A DNA stretch of 64,000 nucleotides from an uncultured Bacteroides sp. (GTDB lineage: Bacteria > Bacteroidota > Bacteroidia > Bacteroidales > Bacteroidaceae), in assembly GCA_900553815.1 (NCBI GenBank), contig USEY01000005.1, forward strand, positions 1 through 64,000. The letters are read 5' to 3'. Position numbers and translations under genes: made by a program. Below the pieces are notes generated by a model. That model saw only the letters and a list, made by a program, of their open reading frames with translations, had not been told where the DNA came from and ran no database searches. Each line of letters begins with the position of its first letter. The first letter of the stretch is position 1. Below, one piece after another: positions 25,655 through 33,562 of this stretch.

Positions 25655-26077
25655 ATGGTTTCTCGACGGCATATTCTTTTTTGTCTTTTCCTGTTAGTTA
25701 TGTGTGGATTCGTCCACGCTCAAGTGAGATTTGCCCGTACGACCCTTGACTTGGGCACGATACCGGAAGACACTGTAAGGCTTCCCCGCTGTGAGTTCTC
25801 TTTTGTCAATGAGGGGGATACGGTCGTCGCATTGAGCCGTGTCAGTACTTCCTGCGGATGCTTGCGGGCCTCGTATGGGAAACGTCCCGTGCAACCCGGA
25901 CAGACGGGGTATGTCATTGTCACCTTCGACCCGGCAGGACGTCCGGGGAAGTTTCTCCGTAAGGTGTCTGTCTATTTTGCCGGGCAGGTCCGGCCTTATG
26001 TGTTACAAATAAAGGGAACTGTCGCTCCGGCACGGCGGTCCGGACAGCAGTTCCCTTCCTATCCTTTCAGGCGTTGA
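25655..26077 (+). CDS. Exported DUF1573 protein
   Basis: 140 residues. A signal peptide (HILFCLFLLVMCGFVHA) is followed by one Ig-like DUF1573 domain with the family signature STSCGCLRASYGKRPVQPGQ and VTFDPAGRPGKFLRKVSVYF. The domain is common in Bacteroidetes secreted proteins and has no established enzymatic role. It is probably periplasmic or surface associated. The stop is five bases from the convergent dehydrogenase homologue. Confidence 0.85.
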   Translation: MVSRRHILFCLFLLVMCGFVHAQVRFARTTLDLGTIPEDTVRLPRCEFSFVNEGDTVVALSRVSTSCGCLRASYGKRPVQPGQTGYVIVTFDPAGRPGKFLRKVSVYFAGQVRPYVLQIKGTVAPARRSGQQFPSYPFRR

Positions 26078-26081
26078 AACT

Positions 26082-26987
26082 TCACAATTCTCCGTTTTGG
26101 CGCAAGTAAGCCTCGATATTTGCCAGTGCTTTCCGGGACAGGCGTTCGATGCTTTGTGCTGACGAGCCTGCGACAACCGGCGTGTACATCACTTGTGGAT
26201 GACCGGCCAGTTCGTCTACGGCTGTTCCCATGCCTGTGCCGTCACAGAAGTAAAAACTGTGGTCGTTGGCAGTCAGCCAAGCCTTCAGCGCGGCTACATC
26301 AAATGTAGGTCCTATGGATGTGTTCAGCAGGATGCGCCCGTTGCCCATCAGACGAAACTCCTCCTCGCCCAGCAGGCGGGTGTTGCGGGGAAGGCAGGTG
26401 AACACGATGTCGGAGTGGCGAAGGAGGTCATGAAGCGGATGGTAGGCTATGCCAACTTCCTCGGCATCTGTCTTGCGTGTGCGGCTGTAGTAAGCCACGT
26501 CAGCTCCGAGGAAACGGAAGGCGTCGGCCAGCATGCGGCCCGTGCGGCCCAGGCCGATGACACCCACTTTCTGCCGTGTCAGTTCTTGCCGGACTGGCTT
26601 CCACTGGCATTCGCCGAAACCATGAAGGAAACGCACCAGCTCGCTGATGGCATACTCCACGACACCTTCGTCGCCGTAGTCGCGTACGCCTGTCACGGTG
26701 ATGCCCAGCTTGCGGGCCTCGGTAAGGTCGACGTTGCAGGCTTGCTCGTAGAGCGTGCAACACATTCCGATATAGCGTATGTTCGGGCAGGCGTCGAGCA
26801 CCGTCTTGCTTATTGTCGTCTTGAAGGATACCAGCACTGCGTCGGCATCGCCTATCCGACGGATTAGCTCATCCTCATCAGCTGCACGCTCGTCATGCAG
26901 TTCCACACATGCCGCATAGTCGGACAACTTCTTCAGAGCATCCTCATGGAGCAGCGTGTTTTCGATGGCTACAAGTTTCTTAAACAT
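26082..26987 (-). CDS. D-2-hydroxyacid dehydrogenase homologue without the usual catalytic Arg, Glu and His
   Basis: 301 residues with the two-domain 2-hydroxyacid dehydrogenase layout. The NAD-binding loop VGVIGLGRTGRM is intact and the lobes around DADAVLVSFKTTIS and ISELVRFLHGF are typical. The usual NTARG catalytic Arg site reads LLNTSIGPTFD, the Glu block (DV...E) is absent around FYFCDGTGMG, and the TPHxAG histidine block reads TPVVAGSSAQS. A standard dehydrogenase mechanism is therefore unlikely, although NAD(P) binding is expected. It could be a regulatory or altered-chemistry homologue. Start at 26987 (MFKKLVAIENTLL). Confidence 0.8.
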   Translation of the reverse strand: MFKKLVAIENTLLHEDALKKLSDYAACVELHDERAADEDELIRRIGDADAVLVSFKTTISKTVLDACPNIRYIGMCCTLYEQACNVDLTEARKLGITVTGVRDYGDEGVVEYAISELVRFLHGFGECQWKPVRQELTRQKVGVIGLGRTGRMLADAFRFLGADVAYYSRTRKTDAEEVGIAYHPLHDLLRHSDIVFTCLPRNTRLLGEEEFRLMGNGRILLNTSIGPTFDVAALKAWLTANDHSFYFCDGTGMGTAVDELAGHPQVMYTPVVAGSSAQSIERLSRKALANIEAYLRQNGEL

Positions 26988-27088
26988 GTCTTTGGGGTTT
27001 TTAGATTAAATCAGGGGGCAAAGATAGGTGATAGGAACAAAATTAGTTATACTTTCGCCGAAAATTACGAACTAAAACAGTCAACCCT

Positions 27089-27559
27089 ATGGAGCAACAA
27101 CCTCAACTCAACGAACACAACAAGCAGGAGTTTCCTCCTGCGCATACCGCCGAACATATCCTCAACCAGACCATGGTGCGCATGTTCGGTTGCGAACGTT
27201 CGCGACATACGCATATCGAACGCAAGAAAAGCAAGCTGGACTATCAGCTTCCCACGTGTCCCACGGCGGAGCAGGTGGCCGAAATCGAACGCCGGGTCAA
27301 CGAAGTCATCGCCCGCGACCTGCCCGTCACGATGGACTACATGACGCAGGAAGAGGCAGTCCGGCTGTTTGACCTCGGTAAGTTGCCCGAAGACGCAAGC
27401 CCCACGCTCCGCATCGTGCGTGTCGGCGACTATGATGCCTGTCCCTGCATTGGCACCCACGTGGCCCACACGGCCGAGATAGGGCACTTCCGCATCAGCA
27501 GCACACGCTATGCCGACGGCGTGTTTCGCATTGTCTTCCGTCTCGACTTGCCCGAATGA
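27089..27559 (+). CDS. Stand-alone alanyl-tRNA editing domain-like protein (AlaX-like)
   Basis: 156 residues. The zinc-site motifs of the AlaRS/ThrRS second additional domain are present: HTAEH (about residue 19, HxxxH) and CIGTH (about 119, CxxxH), with ERRVNEVIARDLPV and IVRVGDYDACPCIGTHVAHT in family order. Such free-standing proteins hydrolyse Ser or Gly mischarged on tRNA-Ala. The protein is short and lacks the synthetase core. It is bounded downstream by a strong terminator at 27567, so it is its own transcript end. Convergent to the carboxyltransferase gene. Confidence 0.85.
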   Translation: MEQQPQLNEHNKQEFPPAHTAEHILNQTMVRMFGCERSRHTHIERKKSKLDYQLPTCPTAEQVAEIERRVNEVIARDLPVTMDYMTQEEAVRLFDLGKLPEDASPTLRIVRVGDYDACPCIGTHVAHTAEIGHFRISSTRYADGVFRIVFRLDLPE

Positions 27560-27566
27560 AAGGCAG

Positions 27567-27606
27567 GCGGCCCCGAGGAATCGCTTCCCCGGGGCCGCTC
27601 TTTTTT
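27567..27606. terminator. Strong intrinsic terminator between the AlaX-like and carboxyltransferase genes
   Basis: GCGGCCCC (27567-27574) pairs with GGGGCCGC (27591-27598), with further pairing inside, and is followed by CTCTTTTTT. Placed between convergent genes. Confidence 0.85.
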
Positions 27607-27625
27607 AACTTTTTTATTGAACAAC

Positions 27626-29401
27626 TTAGGCAAATATTTCCGAACGTTCCAAGTAGGCGATGACTTCGCCGGCATTGACCGTCTGCCCTTGTTTGGCGCA
27701 GACTTCTACTACGCGGCCTGTGAATCCCGTGAGGATGTCCTCGTTTTCACCCCACGGAGTCGAAATCGAACAGAACACTTCGTCGTGCTGGTATTTGCGG
27801 CCTACGAACGGTTCCATCAGTTCGCCGTTGAAGTTTACTCCGTAGAGGATTTGGCCGCGGCGCGGTGCCACAATCGGGTCGGCCTTCGCACGCTTCATCT
27901 TCTTGATGGTCTCTTCATCGAAGCCCTTCTTGGCCATGGCGGCGTCCTTGGCACGCTGCAAGTCGTCGAGGAAGCGTTTCTTAGCCACGCCTGACTTATA
28001 GTCGCGATACTGACGGTCGTGCATGGCCAGTTCGAACAGTTCTTCGTCGTCCTCGCCGTATTCCCAACCGTTTTCGTCCATCTCCTTGCGATACTTGTCC
28101 AGTTCGTCAGGATAATAGCTCTGCGGATCTTCTTCCGTAAACTCGTAGCCTTTCGATTTTGCCAGTTCGATGATTTCGGGAGCTAACTTGCCGGGCAGAC
28201 GTCCACTCTTGCCCAGAATCATGTCCCACGTGTGGTTGTCAATCATCGTGAAACGTTCCTCGCCCTTGACGAGCTGCATGACGTTCATCAGCGCTACATT
28301 CTTCACATACTGGCTGAACGGTGTCACCAAGGGAGGATAGCCGAGCTTCGGCCATACGTAGGCCACTTCGTCGAAGAGCATGACAAGCAGGTCGTCGATG
28401 GAGAGCGGCTCTTTGCCTTGGCCCTTGAGTATCATATTGATGCCTGCATGGACACCCTTCAGGTCGGCCATCATCGAGCCCATCATGCCGCCCGGCAGGC
28501 CGCAGCCCAGCAACAGAGAAGACATGTATTTGTTCGTCGGGTCCATGAAGTAGCCCAAGAAGTCGTCGATGAACTCCTGTGTCAGGCTACGCACTTTCAT
28601 GTAGGCGTTCATGTTGATTTCAGGCACGTCGAAGCCTGCATTCTTCAGCATCGACTGCACGGAGATGATGTCCGGGTGGACCTTACCCCAGGCGAGGGGC
28701 TCCATAGCCGTGTCGATGATGTCCGCTCCGTTCTTGCAGACCTCGAGGATGGAGGCCATCGAGAGGCCCGGGCCGGAGTGGCCGTGATACTGTATGATGA
28801 CGTCGGGATGTTTCTCCTTGATGCGGCGCACCAGTTCGCCCAGCATGGCGGGCTGGCCGATGCCGGCCATGTCCTTCAGGCAGATTTCGGGAGCGCCGGC
28901 GGCGATGAGCTGGTCGGCGATGCCGCAATAGTAGTCGACTGTGTGCACGGGCGAAGTCGTGATGCAGAGCGTCGCCTGCGGGATCATGCCTGCCTCAAGT
29001 GCATACTTGATGGAGGGGATGATGTTGCGCACGTCGTTCAGTCCGCAGAAGATACGCGTGATGTCCACGCCTTGCGCCTTCTTCACCTTGTACATCAGGC
29101 GGCGTACATCGGCCGGGACGGGATACATGCGGAGGGCGTTCAGGCCTCTGTCGAGCATGTGTGTCTGGATGCCCACCTCGTTGAAAGGCTTGGTGAAGGC
29201 ACGCACGGCCTTGTTCGGGTTTTCGCCATAGAGCAGGTTGACCTGTTCGAAGGCGCCGCCGTTGGTTTCCACACGGGCGAAGCAACCCATGTCGATGATG
29301 TGCGGGGCTACTCGCTCCAGTTGGTCGATGCGAGGTTGGTACTTACCGGATGATTGGAACATGTCCCGGTAGACAAGACTGAATTTTATCTGCTTTTTCA
29401 T
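27626..29401 (-). CDS. Carboxyltransferase (oxaloacetate decarboxylase alpha/transcarboxylase 5S-like) with altered C-terminal biotinyl-type domain
   Basis: 591 residues. The barrel domain starts KKQIKFSLVYRDMFQSSGKY and carries ICLKDMAGIGQP and IQYHGHSGPGLSMAS (the KDM Lys and the HxH metal ligands), followed by the conserved carboxyltransferase C-terminal region (CGLPGGMMGSMMADLKG). From about 510 a biotinyl/lipoyl-like fold follows (PIVAPRRGQILYGVNF...GRVVEVCAKQGQTVNAGEVIAYLE). The biotin hairpin MKM is absent: the corresponding stretch reads STPWGENEDILTG. A separate biotin carrier would be needed to move CO2 between carboxylated partners. The gene is monocistronic by context. Confidence 0.85.
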   Translation of the reverse strand: MKKQIKFSLVYRDMFQSSGKYQPRIDQLERVAPHIIDMGCFARVETNGGAFEQVNLLYGENPNKAVRAFTKPFNEVGIQTHMLDRGLNALRMYPVPADVRRLMYKVKKAQGVDITRIFCGLNDVRNIIPSIKYALEAGMIPQATLCITTSPVHTVDYYCGIADQLIAAGAPEICLKDMAGIGQPAMLGELVRRIKEKHPDVIIQYHGHSGPGLSMASILEVCKNGADIIDTAMEPLAWGKVHPDIISVQSMLKNAGFDVPEINMNAYMKVRSLTQEFIDDFLGYFMDPTNKYMSSLLLGCGLPGGMMGSMMADLKGVHAGINMILKGQGKEPLSIDDLLVMLFDEVAYVWPKLGYPPLVTPFSQYVKNVALMNVMQLVKGEERFTMIDNHTWDMILGKSGRLPGKLAPEIIELAKSKGYEFTEEDPQSYYPDELDKYRKEMDENGWEYGEDDEELFELAMHDRQYRDYKSGVAKKRFLDDLQRAKDAAMAKKGFDEETIKKMKRAKADPIVAPRRGQILYGVNFNGELMEPFVGRKYQHDEVFCSISTPWGENEDILTGFTGRVVEVCAKQGQTVNAGEVIAYLERSEIFA

Positions 29402-29542
29402 GGAGGTATAAGATTTTAATCGTTCTTACTTTTTGCTCGACAAATATAAGTAATCTATGGAATATACAAAGACTTTGGCCTACTTTTTTCTCGATGGACG
29501 GATATTTTTTGGAAAAACGTCATTTTCTCCCTCCGGGAAACG

Positions 29543-29579
29543 GAAGTGCCGCCCCCTCGCGGACGGGGGACGGCACTTC
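29543..29579. terminator. GC-rich hairpin after the HU-like gene
   Basis: GAAGTGCCG (29543-29551) and CGGCACTTC (29571-29579) flank CCCCC and GGGGG segments, giving a stem of about 14 bp. No T-run follows on the minus strand, so termination is less certain than structure. The gap 29402-29608 contains nothing else seen. Confidence 0.55.
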
Positions 29580-29608
29580 GCCCATACGCCTGAGGCCGGG
29601 GGCGGGGG

Positions 29609-30133
29609 TCAAAGTTCGCCATCGTCGTTGCCGTCGTCCGAGCCTCCGCCCGTGCCGGGCGTGCCGCTTCCCTGCGTGTTGTCTCCCGAGAGGCCTTTCA
29701 CCTGCTTGTAGTTTTCCAGCGACGCATACTGCACGCCTTCGTCGTCGACGCCCGCATTTTCAAACGATATGTCGTTCAAGATGGAGGCACGTAGGTCGCT
29801 GTCGAGGGTAAACACGATTTTCACGTTGCGGATCAACCCCGTGTGGAAGTCCATGATGTCGTCCACGCCCTCACTGCCAAACGACACACGAAACGACCCC
29901 AGTCCGGGGATGCGCACACGCTTGCCTTGTATGCTCTGGTTGTAGATGAACTTGCCGATGAGTTTGGCCGCTGCGGCCAGTTCGATGTCGGCCACGGTGG
30001 TGTCTTCCGTCGCCATACGTGTCATGAATTTTTCCTTTACGGGACTTCCCGTCTTAGGCACTGCGTGCCACTGTCCCGGCTCATCGGGCTTTTGGGGGTT
30101 GCGCTTGCGCTGAATTTTGTAAGGTACTGCCAT
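29609..30133 (-). CDS. HU-family DNA-binding protein with disordered Gly/Asp-rich tail
   Basis: 174 residues. MAVPYKIQRKRNPQKPDEP and the ADIELAAAAKLIGKFIYNQSIQGKRVRIPGLGSFRVSFGSEG segment are typical of the Bacteroidetes HU-like group with an extended N-terminal domain. The body is followed by a low-complexity tail rich in Gly, Asp and Ser (SGTPGTGGGSDDGNDDGEL). These proteins probably bind DNA or act as nucleoid-associated regulators; direct evidence is limited. Start at 30133 (MAVPYKIQ). It precedes no close partner. Confidence 0.85.
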   Translation of the reverse strand: MAVPYKIQRKRNPQKPDEPGQWHAVPKTGSPVKEKFMTRMATEDTTVADIELAAAAKLIGKFIYNQSIQGKRVRIPGLGSFRVSFGSEGVDDIMDFHTGLIRNVKIVFTLDSDLRASILNDISFENAGVDDEGVQYASLENYKQVKGLSGDNTQGSGTPGTGGGSDDGNDDGEL

Positions 30134-30232
30134 AATCATCTGATTTAAAAGATTATACATTTGTTATTTCTCTCTGTTGCATTTCCTTTCCGGAGTGTCC
30201 GGCCTGCCCCGAAAGGGAGTATGTAAAGTGGG

Positions 30233-30324
30233 CAGTCGACACATTATAATGTGTCCGATGGAGAGATTATAATGTGTCCGATGGAGAGATTATAATGTCT
30301 CATGCAGACACATTATAATGTGTC
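30233..30324. repeat. Intergenic array B: four units, exact 23-bp period, 18-bp palindromes
   Basis: Units begin at 30233, 30256, 30279 and 30302, each 23 bp. Units 1 and 4 contain the perfect palindrome GACACATTATAATGTGTC. In unit 2 the left arm is GAGAGATTA with an unchanged right arm. In unit 3 the left arm is the same and the right arm becomes TAATGTCTC, restoring most pairing. The array lies in the 480-bp gap 30134-30614 between the HU-like start and the GH43 stop. The other part of the gap has a GC-rich inverted segment near 30505-30545 and no gene. Confidence 0.9.
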
Positions 30325-30614
30325 AGTCGGGTAGTTCCGCATGTATCCTATTTGTTGGATATATTTACCATACCACGAACTTACGTATCTCTCCATCCAT
30401 GTCCAAATATAGGACTTATCGGGGAGATTCCAAACGTTTCATACATGTTCTTAAACATAAAACGGGAGGGAGGTGCGCCTTCGCGCGCATACCACATTAT
30501 ATTATATGAAATCCGCCCGGCACATTGCTGCGCCGGGCGGGAAAGGGGACGGACGCTGCGCTGCATCGCGCATGGCAGGCGTCCCAGAAGTGAAATATAG
30601 AGGAAAAAGTGTGC

Positions 30615-32294
30615 TTATCGTGTCACGCGATACCAGTCGACGTCGACCCATCCGCCGTCGTTCGTGACGATGTGCGGGCGGGTGCAGAAGATGCCGTGTT
30701 TTGCGCCTATCCACGTGCCTTCGCGCACTTGGAAGGGTTTGCCCAGCGGGCGGAACTTGCGCCCGTCGGTGCTATAAGAGAATTGGCACATCACGCGCTG
30801 GTCGTGTCCTCCCTCGCTCTTGCTGAGCTTCTCGCCCGAGTCGCGGATGTCGGCGCGGAGGTAGAAGGTGCTGTCCTTGAGGGTCGTTGTTTCGTTCACC
30901 GTTTCGGGTTTTCCCTTATCGGCCTGGCGGCACTCGACTTGGGAGAGCACGAGGCCCTGTTCGCTGTTTTCTACCGTGAGGGCGGCATAGTCACGGCCGA
31001 AGACGGTGAGGCCCGTGCGCTCGCCGCGGTATTTGGACGTGGGCCGGAAGGTCATCTTGACGGTGACGGTCTGTGCGGGAGCTGTGGTCTTCTGGAGGAG
31101 CATGTTGGGCACGTCAGCGAGGTTCTTGTAGGCGTCCGTGACGGGGTAGGAGTAGAGGCGCAGGAGGCTACGGTCGCCGGCGCAGTAGGCCCACTTCTCA
31201 TTGTAGTTGGCCTGCCACTGCCATTGCAGTCCGAGGGTCATGCTGTCGAACTCGTCGCTTTCCTGCGGGGTGCAGATGGGATATTCTTTGCCGACGTTGG
31301 GCTTCTTGTATGTCAGGACGGGGTCACCACAGCCGTCACCGTCATCGTCGATGCCGATGACGGGCCAGTCATCGACCCAGCGCATGGGTTGCAGGTGGAC
31401 GAGGCGTCCGTATGCGCCGACGTCCTGGAAGTGGAGAAACCAGTCTTCGCCCGTCGGGGTGTCGACCCATGCTCCTTGGTGAGGGCCGTTGACGGGACTC
31501 TTGCCCTGGGCGAGCACGATGCGGTTTTCATACGGACCGTAGACGTGCTTCGAGCGTTGGACGGTCTGGAAACCGGTCGGTACGCCTCCTGCGGGGTGGA
31601 AGATGTAGTAGTAGCCGCCCCGTTTGTAGAATTTCGGTCCTTCGCACGTACCTTGCCCTTCGTGGCCGTCGAAGACGATGCGCGAGGGAGTGATGGCGCG
31701 TGAGGCGTCGGCCGAGAGTTCGCAGACGGCGATGACGCTCTTGAGCTGGGCACGGCTGCCGGCGTAGGCGTGGGCCATGTAGACGCGGCCGTCGTCGTCC
31801 CAGAGAGGGGTGGTGTCGATGATGCCGATGCCGGGCTTGACGAGGACGGGTTCTGTCCAGGGGCCGCGGGGGTCTTGGGCTTTGACCATGAAAGCTCCTT
31901 GGTCAGGGTCGCCCCAGAAGATGTAGAACCATCCGTCGTGATGGCGTATGCAGGGGGCCCAGATGCGCTTGCCGTGCTGGGGAGCTGTGTCGCTTGTCGG
32001 GGGAACGGCCCAAGGCACGGCGGAGCCGATGATGGTCCAGTTGACGAGGTCCTTCGAGTGGAGTATCTGGAGTCCGGGGACGCAGTTGAAGCTGGAAGAG
32101 GTGAGGTAGAAGTCGTCGCCGACGCGGCATGCGTCGGGGTCGGAGTAGTCAGCGTAGAGCACGGGGTTCTTGTACGTGCCGTCGCCTTGGTCGGCGACCC
32201 AGACTTGCGAGCGGTATGGCTCGGCTTGTTGTGCCGCGAGGGGCAGTGTGAAGGCCAGCATGAGGCTGGCGAGGAGTGATGTTTTTCGTTTCAT
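30615..32294 (-). CDS. Glycoside hydrolase family 43 (beta-xylosidase/arabinofuranosidase-like)
   Basis: 559 residues with a signal peptide (KRKTSLLASLMLAFTLPLAAQ). A five-bladed propeller GH43 domain carries the three acids: YADYSDPDACRVGDDFYL (base Asp), GIIDTTPLWDDDGRVYMAH (Asp) and GTCEGPKFYKRGGYYYIFH (acid Glu). From about residue 350 a beta-sandwich accessory domain follows (SDEFDSMTLGLQWQWQANYN...). It hydrolyses side-chain or xylan-type sugars in the periplasm. Substrate is set only by context: it ends a three-gene unit with DUF4861 and GH28 genes, suggesting pectin. Start at 32294. Confidence 0.9.
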   Translation of the reverse strand: MKRKTSLLASLMLAFTLPLAAQQAEPYRSQVWVADQGDGTYKNPVLYADYSDPDACRVGDDFYLTSSSFNCVPGLQILHSKDLVNWTIIGSAVPWAVPPTSDTAPQHGKRIWAPCIRHHDGWFYIFWGDPDQGAFMVKAQDPRGPWTEPVLVKPGIGIIDTTPLWDDDGRVYMAHAYAGSRAQLKSVIAVCELSADASRAITPSRIVFDGHEGQGTCEGPKFYKRGGYYYIFHPAGGVPTGFQTVQRSKHVYGPYENRIVLAQGKSPVNGPHQGAWVDTPTGEDWFLHFQDVGAYGRLVHLQPMRWVDDWPVIGIDDDGDGCGDPVLTYKKPNVGKEYPICTPQESDEFDSMTLGLQWQWQANYNEKWAYCAGDRSLLRLYSYPVTDAYKNLADVPNMLLQKTTAPAQTVTVKMTFRPTSKYRGERTGLTVFGRDYAALTVENSEQGLVLSQVECRQADKGKPETVNETTTLKDSTFYLRADIRDSGEKLSKSEGGHDQRVMCQFSYSTDGRKFRPLGKPFQVREGTWIGAKHGIFCTRPHIVTNDGGWVDVDWYRVTR

Positions 32295-32308
32295 GTTTCT
32301 CTGGTGAT

Positions 32309-33544
32309 TTAATTTTTGATGGTTACTTTGCAGGGGTGTGCCTGGCGGCTTTGCCACTCCACGAGGTGGTCGAACCACGCACGGCTGTCCTTGAATCCTT
32401 CTTCTTCCTTGGCGGCGGCGAAGGTGAAGAAGTAGGTGAGCTGCCGGTCGCGGTTGGTGTGCATTTGTATAAGGTAGTTGATGTCGTCTTCCTTCGTGAG
32501 CGTGACAAATCGTCCGGGGACGTAGATGCCCAGGCCGACGGTTTCACGCGGGTGGTTCACGGTGTCGTTCTTGTAGGCGAGGTTGCTCCCCCAGGAGCCT
32601 GCCAGCCCGTCGGCGTCAAGGAAGCCCACGTTGTCACGCTCCAGCTTCTGTATGCCGGTGGCGAATGCCTTGTGTGTGGCATCTTCTTCCTTGAAGGAGA
32701 TGTCGACGCGGACGTCGCGGTGTCCGGCGTAGAGGGTGTAGCGTTGGGTCATGTTGAGCGTCGCGCCGTCGTATTGCCAGTCACGGTCGAAGAACTCGAT
32801 GACTGTGCGCACGGGGCCTGAGGCCAATACGCCTGCGCTGCGTGTGGCGACGGAGTCGATGGTCTGGAGTTTGCCGTCTATCCAGCCGCGGAAGGAACCC
32901 ACACCGATGCTCGTTCCGGCCCAGAGGACATCGTCACCATAGCCTGCGGCGAGTTGTTCTTTCTTCGGATAGAAGTTGGTCTCGGCGAGTTCCAGCCGTT
33001 GGTATTTCTTGCCGTAGAGGTCGATGGATTGGCGGTTGTCCATGTAGGCACGGAAGGCGACGAGTTCAGACTCGAAAGCAGGCCCGTGGTGGTACATCGC
33101 GCTGTATGACTGCTTGACGGGGACACGGCCGTCGAAGGTGATGTACTGGATGTGCGGGCACTTCTGGCTCTTGTCGTTGAGGCGCATTTGGGCGTAGGTG
33201 CGTGCCGGATAAGTCTTGGCAGACGGTGTGGGGGAGAGGACGATGCGGAAGTCTTCCTTCGCTCCGGCGGGGATGTCGGCGACGAAAGCCAGTTCGTCGG
33301 CCTGTGTGTCGCGGTTGAGGTCGTCGAGCTGGGAAGGGATTTCCTCTGTGCCTCTGTACACCGTGGCCGAACGCACTTCGAAGCTGGGCTTCAGGTCGGC
33401 CAGACGGATGACGACAGGTTCGTCTGTTTTAGCTTTGTCCCAGGTGTTTTCGACCGTGATGCTGACGGTCTTCTCTGGGGTTTGTGCCGAGGCCGCCGTC
33501 GGGGCAGCGGCCAGGGCAAACAGAAGGATAGCGATGTGTTTCAT
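32309..33544 (-). CDS. Exported DUF4861 protein
   Basis: 411 residues with a signal peptide (MKHIAILLFALAAAPTAASA). The body follows the DUF4861 pattern, including VENTWDKAKTDEPVVIRLADL, CPHIQYITFDGRVPVKQSYSAMYHHGPAFESELVAFR and the C-terminal GLGIYVPGR...YLIQMHTNRDRQLTYFFTFAA. The family is found almost only in carbohydrate-degradation clusters, often beside rhamnogalacturonan enzymes; catalysis is unproven. It lies 18 bp after the GH28 gene and 14 bp before the GH43 gene on the same strand, so it belongs to their operon. Confidence 0.85.
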   Translation of the reverse strand: MKHIAILLFALAAAPTAASAQTPEKTVSITVENTWDKAKTDEPVVIRLADLKPSFEVRSATVYRGTEEIPSQLDDLNRDTQADELAFVADIPAGAKEDFRIVLSPTPSAKTYPARTYAQMRLNDKSQKCPHIQYITFDGRVPVKQSYSAMYHHGPAFESELVAFRAYMDNRQSIDLYGKKYQRLELAETNFYPKKEQLAAGYGDDVLWAGTSIGVGSFRGWIDGKLQTIDSVATRSAGVLASGPVRTVIEFFDRDWQYDGATLNMTQRYTLYAGHRDVRVDISFKEEDATHKAFATGIQKLERDNVGFLDADGLAGSWGSNLAYKNDTVNHPRETVGLGIYVPGRFVTLTKEDDINYLIQMHTNRDRQLTYFFTFAAAKEEEGFKDSRAWFDHLVEWQSRQAHPCKVTIKN

Positions 33545-33562
33545 TGTATATCTCGTATGTGT

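Noticed and set aside
28232..29353. 373-codon plus-strand frame
   Set aside because: Lies wholly opposite the carboxyltransferase gene, whose motifs are clear; composition is that of an antisense shadow.
30609..31703. 364-codon plus-strand frame
   Set aside because: Antisense shadow of the GH43 gene, which has intact catalytic residues.
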